A stretch of 64,000 bases of DNA from Haematobacter missouriensis (GTDB lineage: Bacteria; Pseudomonadota; Alphaproteobacteria; Rhodobacterales; Rhodobacteraceae), in assembly GCF_000740775.1 (NCBI RefSeq), contig NZ_JFGS01000002.1, positions 1 to 64,000 of the forward strand, read 5' to 3'. Positions 49,586-57,991 of this stretch are shown one piece after another. The translations under genes and the position numbers were made by a program. Numbering within the stretch: position 1 is the first letter of the stretch; each line of letters begins with the position of its first letter. A model generated the notes under the pieces. That model did not search any database. It worked only from the letters and a program-made list of their open reading frames with translations, and was not told the origin of the DNA.

Positions 49586-50278
49586 TCAGAGCGGCACGGG
49601 GGTCAGCACTTCCGGCTCATGCACCGTCACCCCGGGCAGCCCCGCCTGCAGGACCGAGGCGTCCTGCGCGAGCAGAGGGAAGGTCCGGTAATGGCTGGGC
49701 AGGACAAGCGAGAAATCGAAGAATGTCTTCGCGGCATAGGCGGCCCGGGTCATGTCCATCGTGTAGTGCCCGCCCGCGCAGAGGATGCCGATATCGGGCG
49801 CGTGCAGATCAGCGATGATCTTCATGTCGGCCATCACATCGGTATCGCCGGAGAAATAGATCGTCCGCCCTTCGCCCGCGATGACATAGCCCGATTCCGT
49901 GCCGGCATAGATCGTCTGGCCATCCACGGTCATGGAGGAGGAATGCGTGGCGTTGACCATCGTCACCTTTGCGCCGTTCAGATCGACCGTGCCGCCCTTG
50001 TTGAAGTCGATGGTCTCGCAGCCGTGGCGCTCCGCGAAATAGCCCATCAGTTCGGGGATACCGACCAGCGGAATGCCCAATTCCTTCGCAATGGCGAGCA
50101 TGTCGCCGGTATGATCGTTGTGGCCATGCGTCAGCACGATATGGGTCGCGCCCCTGATGGCATCCGCGCGCCGTCCCTCCGGGAACATCGGGTTGCCGGT
50201 CAGCCACGGGTCCACCAGCAGAACCGCGCCCTCGACCTCGATGCGCCAGCCGCCATGGCCAAGCCAGATGATCTGCAT
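49586..50278 (-). CDS. UPF0173 metal-dependent hydrolase
   Basis: A 230-residue metallo-beta-lactamase-fold hydrolase. The metal motif is THGHNDH (50-56: His51, His53, Asp55, His56), with further ligands in NATHSSS and FSGDTDVM and the last in PSHYRTFPL. The family (YtkL-like) is widespread; the natural substrate is unknown. It is 50 bases upstream of modA in the same direction. Confidence 0.93.
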   Translation of the reverse strand: MQIIWLGHGGWRIEVEGAVLLVDPWLTGNPMFPEGRRADAIRGATHIVLTHGHNDHTGDMLAIAKELGIPLVGIPELMGYFAERHGCETIDFNKGGTVDLNGAKVTMVNATHSSSMTVDGQTIYAGTESGYVIAGEGRTIYFSGDTDVMADMKIIADLHAPDIGILCAGGHYTMDMTRAAYAAKTFFDFSLVLPSHYRTFPLLAQDASVLQAGLPGVTVHEPEVLTPVPL

Positions 50279-50337
50279 GGATTTCTCCTCTACTGTTCCA
50301 TCCGAAAGGTAGCCGCGCCGCGCGGGAATGGAAACGC

Positions 50338-51000
50338 ATGGACTGGAGCCGGACGATAGACGCCTATTGTGAGCGGACGGACACCTCCTTCTGGTCGGAG
50401 CCCCTGAATGCCGTCACCAACCTGGCGTTTCTCATCGCCGCCCTTGTGTCCTGGGGGCGGATTCGGCGGGAGCGGCTGCCGCTGGCCGGTGTGCTCTGCG
50501 CGCTCCTGGCGCTGATCGGCATCGGGTCCTTCCTGTTTCACACTTTCGCGACCCGCTGGGCGGCGCTGGCCGATACGGTGCCGATCCTTGCCTTCATCCT
50601 CGTTTATCTCTTCGCGGCGAACCTGCATTTCCTGCGACTCCGCTGGCCCTTGGCGCTGATCGGGGTAGCGTCGTTTCTCCCTTGCGCTGCTCTGGTCACC
50701 CCGTTTCTGGCGGAGGTGCCGCTTCTGGGCCGATCCGCCGCCTATCTGCCGGTGCCGCTCCTGATACTGTTCTATGCGCTCCTGATGTCCTCGCGCGCGC
50801 CGGGGACCGCCGGCGGGCTGGTGCTCGGGGCTGGTCTCCTGCTCCTGTCGCTCACCGCCCGCTCTGCCGACGGGCTGGTCTGCGCCCGCCTGCCGATGGG
50901 GTTGCATCCGCTCTGGCACGTGCTGAATGCACTGATGCTCGGGTGGATGATAGAGGTCTATAGGCGTCACATGCTTGCGGAACGGGGCCTGCCTCGCTAA
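50338..51000 (+). CDS. Ceramidase-family (CREST) integral membrane hydrolase
   Basis: A 220-residue protein with about seven hydrophobic segments. The N-terminus YCERTDTSFWSEPLNAVTN matches the alkaline ceramidase/CREST pattern with the Zn-proximal Cys/Glu/Ser residues, FHTFATRWAALADTVPI carries the HxxA...D region in helix 2-3 and GLHPLWHVLNA the C-terminal histidines. CREST enzymes are Zn-dependent membrane amidases and lipid hydrolases. Substrate unknown; the family call is good, ceramide specificity is not shown. Confidence 0.82.
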   Translation: MDWSRTIDAYCERTDTSFWSEPLNAVTNLAFLIAALVSWGRIRRERLPLAGVLCALLALIGIGSFLFHTFATRWAALADTVPILAFILVYLFAANLHFLRLRWPLALIGVASFLPCAALVTPFLAEVPLLGRSAAYLPVPLLILFYALLMSSRAPGTAGGLVLGAGLLLLSLTARSADGLVCARLPMGLHPLWHVLNALMLGWMIEVYRRHMLAERGLPR

Positions 51001-51030
51001 ACGATCCCGGTCCTGACGCGGAGACACCCC

Positions 51031-51318
51031 ATGTCCATCGACACCGATACCGCGCGCCGCGTGGCGCATCTTGCCCGTATCCGGGTGGAGGAGACCGACC
51101 TGCCCGCATTGGCGCAGGAACTGTCGAATATCCTCACCTTCATGGAACAGCTCAATGAGGTGGATGTGGAGGGCGTGGAGCCGATGACCTCGGTCACGCC
51201 CATGCGGCTCAAGCGCCGTCAGGACGTGGTGACGGAAGGGGAGATGCAGGACAGGATCCTCGCCAATGCCCCCGATGCCCGCGAAGGATTCTTTGCCGTG
51301 CCGAAGGTGGTGGAATGA
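51031..51318 (+). CDS. gatC: Aspartyl/glutamyl-tRNA(Asn/Gln) amidotransferase subunit C
   Basis: Small subunit of the GatCAB transamidosome, which converts Glu-tRNA(Gln) and Asp-tRNA(Asn) to the amidated forms. The 95-residue protein begins with [11 protein letters not shown], contains [15 protein letters not shown] and the conserved [13 protein letters not shown] and [15 protein letters not shown] precedes the ATG. It overlaps gatA (ATGA). Confidence 0.95.
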   Translation: MSIDTDTARRVAHLARIRVEETDLPALAQELSNILTFMEQLNEVDVEGVEPMTSVTPMRLKRRQDVVTEGEMQDRILANAPDAREGFFAVPKVVE

Positions 51319-52802
51319 CCGAAGTCCTGCCGAACCGTCTGACCATCGCCGATGCGCGCGACGCGCTCCGCAAGGGCGACATCACCTCCGTCGAACTGAC
51401 GGAATCCTGCCTTGAGGCGATTGCCGCCGCAGGGTCGCTGAACGCCTTTGTCCACACCACCCCCGAGATCGCGCTCCACCGCGCGACGGAGGCCGACAAA
51501 CGACTGGCCGGGGGCGATGCGCCCGCCATGTGCGGCATCCCGATCGGGGTGAAGGACCTGTTCTGCACCGAGGGCGTCGCCTCGCAGGCCGCCTCTCGCA
51601 TTCTGGAGGGCTTCCGTCCGGGCTACGAATCGACCGTCACGCAGCAGTTGCGCGACGCGGGCGCGGTGATGCTGGGCAAGCTGAACATGGACGAATTCGC
51701 CATGGGCAGTTCCAACGAAACCTCCGCCTACGGCGATGTGGTGAACCCGTGGAAGGTGGACGGGCGCAACCTGACGCCCGGCGGCTCCTCCGGGGGATCG
51801 GCGGCGGCGGTGGCCGCCGACCTGTGCCTTGGCGCCACGGGGACGGATACCGGTGGCTCCATCCGCCAGCCCGCCGCCTTCACCGGCATCGTGGGCATCA
51901 AGCCGACCTACGGGCGCTGCTCCCGCTGGGGCACAATCGCCTTCGCCTCCTCACTGGATCAGGCGGGGCCGATGACCAAGACGGTGCGCGACGCGGCCAT
52001 CATGCTCGAAGCGATGTCCGGGCCAGATGCAAAGGATTCCACATCCGCCGACCTCGCCGTGCCGAATTTCGAAGCCGCGCTCACCGGTGACATCCGGGGC
52101 AAGCGCATCGGCATCCCGCGCGAATACCGCATGGACGGAATGCCCGACGAGATCGAGGCCCTCTGGAAACAGGGCACAGAAATGCTCCGCGACGCCGGTG
52201 CGGAGATCGTGGACATCTCCCTTCCCCATACGAAATACGCGCTTCCGGCGTATTACGTGATCGCGCCGGCGGAAGCGTCCTCGAACCTCGCACGATACGA
52301 TGGCGTGCGCTATGGCCACCGGGCAAAGCTCGGGCCGGGCGAAGGCATCGTGCAGCTTTATGAAAAGACCCGCGCCGAAGGCTTCGGCAAGGAAGTCCAG
52401 CGCCGGGTCATGGTCGGTACCTACGTGCTCTCCGCCGGGTTCTATGACGCTTATTACAACCGCGCCCGCAAGGTCCGCGCGATGATCAAGCATGACTTTG
52501 ACGTCGTATTCGGGGATGGGATTGACGCGATCCTGACACCGGCCACGCCGTCTGCGGCATTCGGTCTGGGTGAAATGGCCGATGCGGATCCGGTAAGGAT
52601 GTATCTCAACGACGTCTTCACCGTGACGGTCAACCTCGCGGGTTTGCCGGGGATTTCGGTGCCGGCGGGCCTGGACCGGCAGGGTCTGCCGCTGGGCCTC
52701 CAGCTCATTGGCCGGCCGTGGGAGGAGGGCGAGCTTCTCAATGCGGCCTTCGCGCTTGAGACCGCTGCGGGATTCGTTTCCAAGCCCGCGAAATGGTGGT
52801 AA
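51315..52802 (+). CDS. gatA: Aspartyl/glutamyl-tRNA(Asn/Gln) amidotransferase subunit A
   Basis: Glutaminase subunit of GatCAB, an amidase-signature enzyme. The 495-residue protein has the Ser-cisSer-Lys triad: Lys80 (GIPIGVKD), Ser158 ([17 protein letters not shown]) and Ser182 ([14 protein letters not shown]). gatB is not next to gatA here and must lie elsewhere. Confidence 0.97.
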   Translation: MTEVLPNRLTIADARDALRKGDITSVELTESCLEAIAAAGSLNAFVHTTPEIALHRATEADKRLAGGDAPAMCGIPIGVKDLFCTEGVASQAASRILEGFRPGYESTVTQQLRDAGAVMLGKLNMDEFAMGSSNETSAYGDVVNPWKVDGRNLTPGGSSGGSAAAVAADLCLGATGTDTGGSIRQPAAFTGIVGIKPTYGRCSRWGTIAFASSLDQAGPMTKTVRDAAIMLEAMSGPDAKDSTSADLAVPNFEAALTGDIRGKRIGIPREYRMDGMPDEIEALWKQGTEMLRDAGAEIVDISLPHTKYALPAYYVIAPAEASSNLARYDGVRYGHRAKLGPGEGIVQLYEKTRAEGFGKEVQRRVMVGTYVLSAGFYDAYYNRARKVRAMIKHDFDVVFGDGIDAILTPATPSAAFGLGEMADADPVRMYLNDVFTVTVNLAGLPGISVPAGLDRQGLPLGLQLIGRPWEEGELLNAAFALETAAGFVSKPAKWW

Positions 52803-52830
52803 GTCGCTAGAAAATTAAATGGGTTGCCCG

Positions 52831-53433
52831 ATGCGCCTTACTTTCGCTGTCCTTGCTCTCTCTGCTCTTGCTGCCTGCTCCTCCGAGGGGAGCTATCAGG
52901 AATACATGCACATGCGTGAGGAGGGGGCGGCCGGCGGCGCTCCAGCCAGCGCGATCGGGGGGCCGTCGGTCTCGTCCTCCTCGCTCGGCGCGCCAGCCGC
53001 CACCTACGGCGACACGGCGCCAGCGCAGGAGCGCGCGGCGGTGTTCACCGGCATCTCCGACGAGCAGAGCTTTGCCGCCGTCCGCTCGCGCGAAACGATC
53101 GAGAGCGACAAGGCCCGCATCGAGGCCAACGCACGCAGCTACCAGCAGGTGGCGACGGTTCCCCTGCCCCAGCGCACCAATACCGGGCCGAACATCGTGG
53201 CCTATGCGCTCCAGACCACCAACAACGTGGGGGAGCAACGTTACAGCCGGGTGAACCCGTTCCGGGGCAATATGAACGCCAGCGCCTGCGCGCGCTATGC
53301 CTCGCCCGATCTCGCCCAGCAGGCGTTCCTTGAGGCGGGTGGCCCGGAAAGCGACCGGCGCAGCCTTGATCCCGATGGCGACGGTTTCGCCTGTGACTGG
53401 GATCCGACACCCTTCCGCAACGCGATGCGCTGA
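52831..53433 (+). CDS. Lipoprotein with Excalibur calcium-binding-like C-terminus
   Basis: A 200-residue protein starting MRLTFAVLALSALAACSS (lipobox LAAC), a long low-complexity Ser/Ala/Gly region, a helical middle (SRETIESDKARIEANARSY) and a C-terminal Excalibur-like domain with DPDGDGFACDWDP, which resembles a Ca-binding DxDxDG loop with flanking cysteines. The domain usually occurs in envelope or DNase-like proteins. I start at ATG 52831 because it begins directly with the signal peptide; an ATG at 52819 would add four residues. The amidase gene follows after 3 bases, so they may act together at the cell envelope. Confidence 0.75.
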   Translation: MRLTFAVLALSALAACSSEGSYQEYMHMREEGAAGGAPASAIGGPSVSSSSLGAPAATYGDTAPAQERAAVFTGISDEQSFAAVRSRETIESDKARIEANARSYQQVATVPLPQRTNTGPNIVAYALQTTNNVGEQRYSRVNPFRGNMNASACARYASPDLAQQAFLEAGGPESDRRSLDPDGDGFACDWDPTPFRNAMR

Positions 53434-53436
53434 ACC

Positions 53437-54108
53437 ATGCCCTCGCCGAACTTCGGCGAGCGTCGGGACGGCGCGCGGCCCGACATGGTGGTGATCCACT
53501 ACACCGCCATGGCCGACTGCCGCGCGGCGGAGGCGCGGCTGTGCGATCCCGCGGCGGAAGTATCGGCCCACTGGCTGATCGGCAAGGACGGTACAACGCT
53601 GCCGCTGGTGGAGGAGAGCCACAGGGCATGGCACGCAGGGGCCGGCCAATGGGGCACCGTGACCGACGTGAACTCCCGCTCCATCGGCATCGAGCTTGAC
53701 AATACAGGCGCAGAGCCGTTCTCCGCCCCGCTGATGGCATCGCTGGAGCGGCTGCTGGCCGACATCCTCGACAGATGGACCATTCCGCCGGAGCGGGTGA
53801 TCGCCCATTCCGACATGGCGCCCGCACGCAAGATCGACCCCGGTCCCCGGTTCGACTGGCGGCGGCTCGCGCTGTCCGGTCTGTCGGTCTGGCCTGAGTC
53901 GGCAGAGGAGGACGGAGCACGTCAGAGCGGGCTTATGGCCTCTCTCCACGCTTTCGGCTACCCGGAGGGCGATGCCGCGTTGCTTCTCTCCGCCTTCCGG
54001 CTCCGCTTCCGCCCCTGGGCCGATGGACCCGCCGACCCCGTGGATGCGGCGCTGGCCGCCGACCTTGCCCGTCGCTTTCCCGTTGACCGGACGCGGGGGA
54101 GCGTCTAG
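53437..54108 (+). CDS. N-acetylmuramoyl-L-alanine amidase (AmpD/AmiD type)
   Basis: Cleaves the bond between MurNAc and the peptide stem. The 223-residue Zn amidase_2 enzyme has the metal/catalytic residues in VVIHYTAM, HWLIGKDG, RAWHAGAGQW and IAHSDMAPARKIDPG, and a C-terminal helical tail. There is no signal peptide, so it probably recycles anhydro-muropeptides in the cytoplasm or leaves by another route; together with anmK at 45.3 kb this window encodes two steps of wall recycling. Confidence 0.93.
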   Translation: MPSPNFGERRDGARPDMVVIHYTAMADCRAAEARLCDPAAEVSAHWLIGKDGTTLPLVEESHRAWHAGAGQWGTVTDVNSRSIGIELDNTGAEPFSAPLMASLERLLADILDRWTIPPERVIAHSDMAPARKIDPGPRFDWRRLALSGLSVWPESAEEDGARQSGLMASLHAFGYPEGDAALLLSAFRLRFRPWADGPADPVDAALAADLARRFPVDRTRGSV

Positions 54109-54118
54109 CTCTCTCCCC

Positions 54119-54503
54119 GCGCGGATGGCCGGATGACCGCGGGGGCCGCAAGGCTCGCGAGGAAAGTCCGGACTCCATGAAGCAACGGTGCCGGGTAACG
54201 CCCGGCCGGGGCAACCCGAGGGAAAGCGCCACAGAGAACAGACCGCCCGCGGTTCGCCGCTGGCAAGGGTGAAACGGTGGAGTAAGAGCCCACCGCGGGA
54301 CTGGCAACAGGACCGGCTTGGCAAGCCCCACCGGGAGCAATGCCGAATAGGGGCCTCGCGCCTTCCGCTCCGGCGGAGGCAGGGACGCTTCAGCCCGGAG
54401 GCCCGGGTTGGCAGCTTGAGCCCGGAGGTAACTCCGGGCCTAGAGGAATGGTCATCCAGGGGGTCCGCCCCCGGACAAAATCCGGCTTACAGGCCATCCG
54501 CGC
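54119..54503 (+). ncRNA. rnpB: RNase P RNA (class A)
   Basis: Ribozyme that removes the 5' leader of pre-tRNAs. The 5' end GCGCGGATGGCC (54119-54130) pairs perfectly with GGCCATCCGCGC (54492-54503), the P1 helix. Between them are the conserved GAGGAAAGTCCGGACTCC (CR-I), ACAGA and GAAACGG-type core segments, the GAGGAATGGTCATC near the 3' side and the closing CCGGCTTACAGGCC. About 385 nt, normal for class A. The termini are judged from P1. Confidence 0.95.
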
Positions 54504-54580
54504 ATACAATGACCCCCGATACCGGGAGCAAACCGCCAGAAAAACTGTGGAAGCCCCCTAAGCCCCCCGCGGAGGATGCC

Positions 54581-55144
54581 ATGACAGACGACCGGACTCA
54601 GAAACAACGGATGCTGGCTGGGGAACTCTATCTGGCGAACGATCCCGAGCTGGTGGCAGAACACCTTTCGGCGCAGCACCTCCTTGCGACCTTCAATGCC
54701 AGCGCAGCGGATGAAACGGCGGTGAGGGATCATCTGCTGTCCCGGCTGTTCCGCCACTGGGGCGATGGGGCAGTGCTGAAGCCCGCCTTCCGCTGCGATT
54801 ACGGTATCCACATCTCCATCGGCGCCCGCAGCTTCGTGAACTACGATTGCGTCTTTCTGGACTGCAACCGCATCGACATCGGGGAGGAGGTGCAGATCGG
54901 CCCGGGCGTGCACATCTATACGGCAACCCATCCCCTCGACGCCGCCACCCGGCGCTCCGGCCTCGAATCAGCCCTGCCCGTGCGGGTGGGCGACGGTGTG
55001 TGGATCGGCGGCGGCAGCATCCTCTGCCCCGGCGTGACGGTGGGCGCGAACACCGTCATCGGCGCGGGCAGCGTGGTGACGCGCGATCTGCCCGGCGGGG
55101 TGCTGGCGGTGGGAAATCCCTGCCGTGTGCTCCGGTCGATTTAG
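54581..55144 (+). CDS. maa: Maltose/galactoside-type O-acetyltransferase
   Basis: A 187-residue left-handed beta-helix acetyltransferase: an N-terminal helical domain, then hexapeptide repeats (ISIGARSFVNYDCVF, IDIGEEVQIGPGVHI, GVTVGANTVIGAGSVV) and the catalytic histidine in ATHPLD (His117). It transfers acetyl from acetyl-CoA to hydroxyl groups of sugars. GGAGG lies just before ATG 54581. It sits between rnpB and nfuA; the nfuA regulatory box overlaps its stop codon. Confidence 0.93.
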   Translation: MTDDRTQKQRMLAGELYLANDPELVAEHLSAQHLLATFNASAADETAVRDHLLSRLFRHWGDGAVLKPAFRCDYGIHISIGARSFVNYDCVFLDCNRIDIGEEVQIGPGVHIYTATHPLDAATRRSGLESALPVRVGDGVWIGGGSILCPGVTVGANTVIGAGSVVTRDLPGGVLAVGNPCRVLRSI

Positions 55145-55156
55145 AATCGTTCCAGA
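55140..55156 (+). promoter_or_regulatory. Irr-type iron-control element (ICE box) upstream of nfuA
   Basis: TTTAGAA-TCG-TTCCAGA. The first half fits the ICE half-site TTTAGAA exactly and the second matches TTCTAAA at five of seven positions, with the usual three-base spacing. It ends four bases before the candidate -35 of nfuA. The regulator assignment (heme-sensing Irr) is inferred from the motif. Confidence 0.5.
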
Positions 55157-55160
55157 AATC

Positions 55161-55189
55161 TTGACTTTCCCTGTCGGAATCGACATCTT
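55161..55189 (+). promoter_or_regulatory. Candidate nfuA promoter
   Basis: TTGACT (55161-55166), 17-base spacer, CATCTT (55184-55189), about 22 bases before the nfuA ATG. The Irr-type box lies immediately upstream, a position suited to activation or competition with polymerase. Confidence 0.5.
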
Positions 55190-55210
55190 GGCCGCAACAG
55201 GAGACAGCCC

Positions 55211-55777
55211 ATGTTCATCCAGACAGAGACGACCCCGAACCCCGCCACGCTGAAGTTCCTTCCCGGCCTGACCGTGCTTGAGGTCGGGACCGCAGATTTC
55301 CCGAACGAGGGCGCGGCCGACCGTTCCCCCCTCGCCCGCCGCATCTTCGCGGTGGAAGGCGTGACGGGTGTGTTCTTCGGCACCGATTTCGTGACGGTGA
55401 CCAAGGCCGAAGGCGTCGCCTGGGAGCATATCAAGCCCGCGATCCTCGGCGCGATCATGGAGCATTATCAATCCGGTATTCCGGTGATGGAAGGAGAGGC
55501 CCCGAAGGCCAACTCCGGCCATCGCGAGCATACGGGAGAAGACGCGGATATCGTCGAGCAGATCAAGGAACTACTGGACACGCGTGTCCGCCCTGCGGTG
55601 TCGCAGGACGGCGGCGATATCACCTTCCACGGGTTCGACCGGGGTGTGGTCTATCTGCACATGCAGGGGGCCTGCGCGGGTTGCCCGTCCTCGACCCTCA
55701 CGCTGAAGATGGGGATCGAGAACCTGTTGCGCCACTATATCCCCGAGGTGATCGAGGTCAGGCCCGTTGCCGCCTGA
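55211..55777 (+). CDS. nfuA: NifU-family iron-sulfur scaffold/carrier
   Basis: A 188-residue Nfu protein: N-terminal Nfu_N domain (MFIQTETTPNPATLKFLPG) and C-terminal thioredoxin-like Nfu domain with the cluster ligands Cys155 and Cys158 (CAGCPSSTLTLKMGIE). It delivers Fe-S clusters to recipient enzymes. GGAGACAG precedes the ATG. tsaB begins inside its last codons in another frame. Control by iron/heme through the ICE-like box fits the product. Confidence 0.95.
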   Translation: MFIQTETTPNPATLKFLPGLTVLEVGTADFPNEGAADRSPLARRIFAVEGVTGVFFGTDFVTVTKAEGVAWEHIKPAILGAIMEHYQSGIPVMEGEAPKANSGHREHTGEDADIVEQIKELLDTRVRPAVSQDGGDITFHGFDRGVVYLHMQGACAGCPSSTLTLKMGIENLLRHYIPEVIEVRPVAA

Positions 55778-56444
55778 GCCGCTGATTCTTGCCTTCGACA
55801 CATCGGCCGCGCATTGCGCGGCCGCTTTGCTCTCCGGCGACCGACTGCTTGTTTCGCGGCAGGAGGATATGGAGAAGGGTCAGGCGGAACGGCTGATGCC
55901 GCTGCTGGAGGAGTTGCTGGCGGAGGCGCAAGCCGGATGGCGCGATCTCTCGGCGCTCGGCGTGGGCGTGGGGCCGGGCAATTTCACCGGCATCCGCATC
56001 GCTGTGGCCGCGGCGCGTGGGTTGGCGCTGTCGCTCGGCCTGCCCGCCATCGGGGTAAGCCGGTTCGAGGCGCTGGCGGTGGGTACGCGGCGCCCGGTTC
56101 TCGTCAGTCTCGACGCACGCCGCGATCATGTCTGGCTCTGCCCACTGCGCACGGAGGGCGAGTTGCTGTCGCAAGGAATCGGTGAAGGCGCTGTACTTGT
56201 CGACCCGAATTGCCTGCCGGAGGGACTGGCAGAGAGCCAGCTCCCTGTTCTGGGGCACAGAGCTGTGGAGATCGCGCACCTGACGGGGGGAACGGCACTT
56301 GGGCCGGGGATGCCGGTGGCGGAGGGCGTGGCCCGGCTCGCAGCGGAGCGGCGGCATCGACCTTCACCTCCCCCGGCCCCTCTCTATCTCCGCCCTGCCG
56401 ATGCGGCGCCGCCTGCTGATCCGCCGCCGCTCATCCTGCCATGA
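55767..56444 (+). CDS. tsaB: tRNA t6A biosynthesis dimerization protein TsaB
   Basis: Partner of TsaD, TsaE and TsaC in making the universal threonylcarbamoyl-adenosine at position 37 of ANN-decoding tRNAs. The 225-residue protein of the ASKHA fold begins ILAFDTSAAHCAAALL, contains GVGVGPGNFTGIRIAVAAARGLAL and SVDARRDHVW-type sequence. The start is TTG 55767, ten bases before the nfuA stop, with AGG upstream; no ATG or GTG is available before the conserved region. It overlaps rimI (ATGA). Confidence 0.92.
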   Translation: MPPEPLILAFDTSAAHCAAALLSGDRLLVSRQEDMEKGQAERLMPLLEELLAEAQAGWRDLSALGVGVGPGNFTGIRIAVAAARGLALSLGLPAIGVSRFEALAVGTRRPVLVSLDARRDHVWLCPLRTEGELLSQGIGEGAVLVDPNCLPEGLAESQLPVLGHRAVEIAHLTGGTALGPGMPVAEGVARLAAERRHRPSPPPAPLYLRPADAAPPADPPPLILP

Positions 56445-56860
56445 CGCCGGCGGAGCTTGCACAGCTTCACGCGGAAAGCTTCACCACGCCCCGCCCCTGG
56501 TCGGAGCGGGAGATGGCGGAGGTACTGGCCGGGCGTGGTGTCTTTCTGCTGCGGGAGGACGCGGCCTTCCTCATCGGCCGGGTCATCGCGGATGAGGCGG
56601 AGTTGCTGACGCTTGCCGTCTCCTCCGCGTTTCGCCAACGGGGTATCGGGCGACGGCTGGTCGAGGGGTTTGCGGCGGAAGCGGCGCGGCGCGGCGCGGC
56701 AAGCGCGTTCCTGGAAGTCGCCGCCGACAATGCCCCGGCACGTGCGCTCTATGCGGCGACAGGTTTCCGGGTAGCCGGGCACCGCAGGGGGTACTACGCC
56801 ACCCCCGATGGTGGTTCCGTCGATGCTGTGGTCATGACGCGGGCACTCCTCCCCTCCTGA
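56441..56860 (+). CDS. rimI: Ribosomal protein S18-alanine N-acetyltransferase-like GNAT
   Basis: A 139-residue GNAT acetyltransferase with the acetyl-CoA motif RQRGIGRRLVEGF (motif A) and ALYAATGFRVAGHRRGYY (motif B). Identified as RimI-like because it follows tsaB directly in overlapping frames, the standard arrangement tsaB-rimI; which N-terminus it acetylates is not shown. Confidence 0.88.
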   Translation: MTPAELAQLHAESFTTPRPWSEREMAEVLAGRGVFLLREDAAFLIGRVIADEAELLTLAVSSAFRQRGIGRRLVEGFAAEAARRGAASAFLEVAADNAPARALYAATGFRVAGHRRGYYATPDGGSVDAVVMTRALLPS

Positions 56861-56892
56861 ACCGTCCCGACAAAGCCTGCGCCAGAAATCTG

Positions 56893-56921
56893 TTGACCGC
56901 CCGCAGGGGCTGCGGGCAAAT
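56893..56921 (+). promoter_or_regulatory. Candidate promoter with internal operator before the BMP transporter
   Basis: TTGACC (56893-56898), 17-base spacer, GCAAAT (56916-56921). The spacer is almost entirely a palindrome GCCCGCA-GGGGC-TGCGGGC (56899-56917), so a bound repressor would block the promoter. Confidence 0.45.
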
Positions 56922-56993
56922 CGTGCTGGGCGAAGACCCGGCTGTCGCCACTGGAACCGGGCGGCTGGCAGACAGGCAACAAGGAGACATTTC

Positions 56994-57983
56994 ATGGGTT
57001 TGATGCGGACCTATCTCGGCGCCGCCGCTGCGCTCGTTCTGGGCGCGGGCGTTGCCGCAGCCGATCCGGCGCTGATCTTCGATCTCGGCGGAAAGTTCGA
57101 CAAATCCTTCAACGAAGCCGCCTATGGCGGAGCGCAGCGCTGGGTCGCGGCATCGGGTGGCAGCTACCGTGAGCTTGAGATGCAGTCGGAGGCGCAACGG
57201 GAGCAGGCGCTCCGCCGTCTGGCCGAAAGCGGCTCCAACCCCATCGTAATGACCGGCTTTGCCTTCGGCGACGTGTTGAACAAGGTTGCCCCCGATTATC
57301 CCGACACCAAATTCGTCATCATCGACATGGTTGTCGATCAGCCGAACGTGCGCTCCGTCGTATTCACGGAGGAACAGGGATCCTATCTTGTAGGCATCAT
57401 GGCCGCGATGGCCTCCAAGACGGGCACGGTCAGCTTCATCGGTGGCATGGACATACCGCTCATCCACAAGTTCGCCTGCGGCTTTGTGCAGGGTGTGAAG
57501 GCGACGAACCCGGACGCAAAGATCATCCAGAACTACGTGGGCACTACGCCCGCCGCCTGGAACGACCCGGTGAAGGCCGGCGAGCTGACACGCGCTCAGA
57601 AGTCGCAGGGTTCGGACGTGGTCTATGCGGCGGCAGGCGGCTCCGGCATCGGTGTTCTGCAAGCCGCGGCGGATGAGAAGATGCTGTCGATCGGTGTCGA
57701 TTCGAACCAGAACTTCCTGCATCCGGGACAGGTTCTGACCTCCATGATCAAACGCGTGGACAATGCCGTGTTCGAGGCATTCACCGAAGGCGGAAACCTG
57801 GCCCCGGGGATCAAGGTGATGGATCTGGCGTCCGAAGGGGTAGGTTATGCTCTGGACGAGAACAACGCCGCTCTCGTCACCCCGGAGATGAAAGAAGCCG
57901 CGGACAAGGCAGCCACGGAAATTGCAGCCGGAACGCTCAAGGTGCACGATTACATGACCGACAACACCTGCCCTGTGCAGTGA
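56994..57983 (+). CDS. BMP-family ABC transporter substrate-binding protein
   Basis: Periplasmic receptor of a nucleoside/purine-type importer. The 329-residue precursor has a Sec signal peptide ending near VAA-ADP (no lipobox), then the BMP fold: FDLGGKFDKSFNEAAYGGAQ, VIMTGFAFGDV-type sequence, EEQGSYLVGIMAAM and AAGGSGIGVLQAA. AAGGAGAC precedes the ATG. It is the first gene of a four-gene ABC operon. The ligand is probably a nucleoside or nucleobase, as for most relatives. Confidence 0.92.
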   Translation: MGLMRTYLGAAAALVLGAGVAAADPALIFDLGGKFDKSFNEAAYGGAQRWVAASGGSYRELEMQSEAQREQALRRLAESGSNPIVMTGFAFGDVLNKVAPDYPDTKFVIIDMVVDQPNVRSVVFTEEQGSYLVGIMAAMASKTGTVSFIGGMDIPLIHKFACGFVQGVKATNPDAKIIQNYVGTTPAAWNDPVKAGELTRAQKSQGSDVVYAAAGGSGIGVLQAAADEKMLSIGVDSNQNFLHPGQVLTSMIKRVDNAVFEAFTEGGNLAPGIKVMDLASEGVGYALDENNAALVTPEMKEAADKAATEIAAGTLKVHDYMTDNTCPVQ

Positions 57984-57991
57984 GGGAAGCC

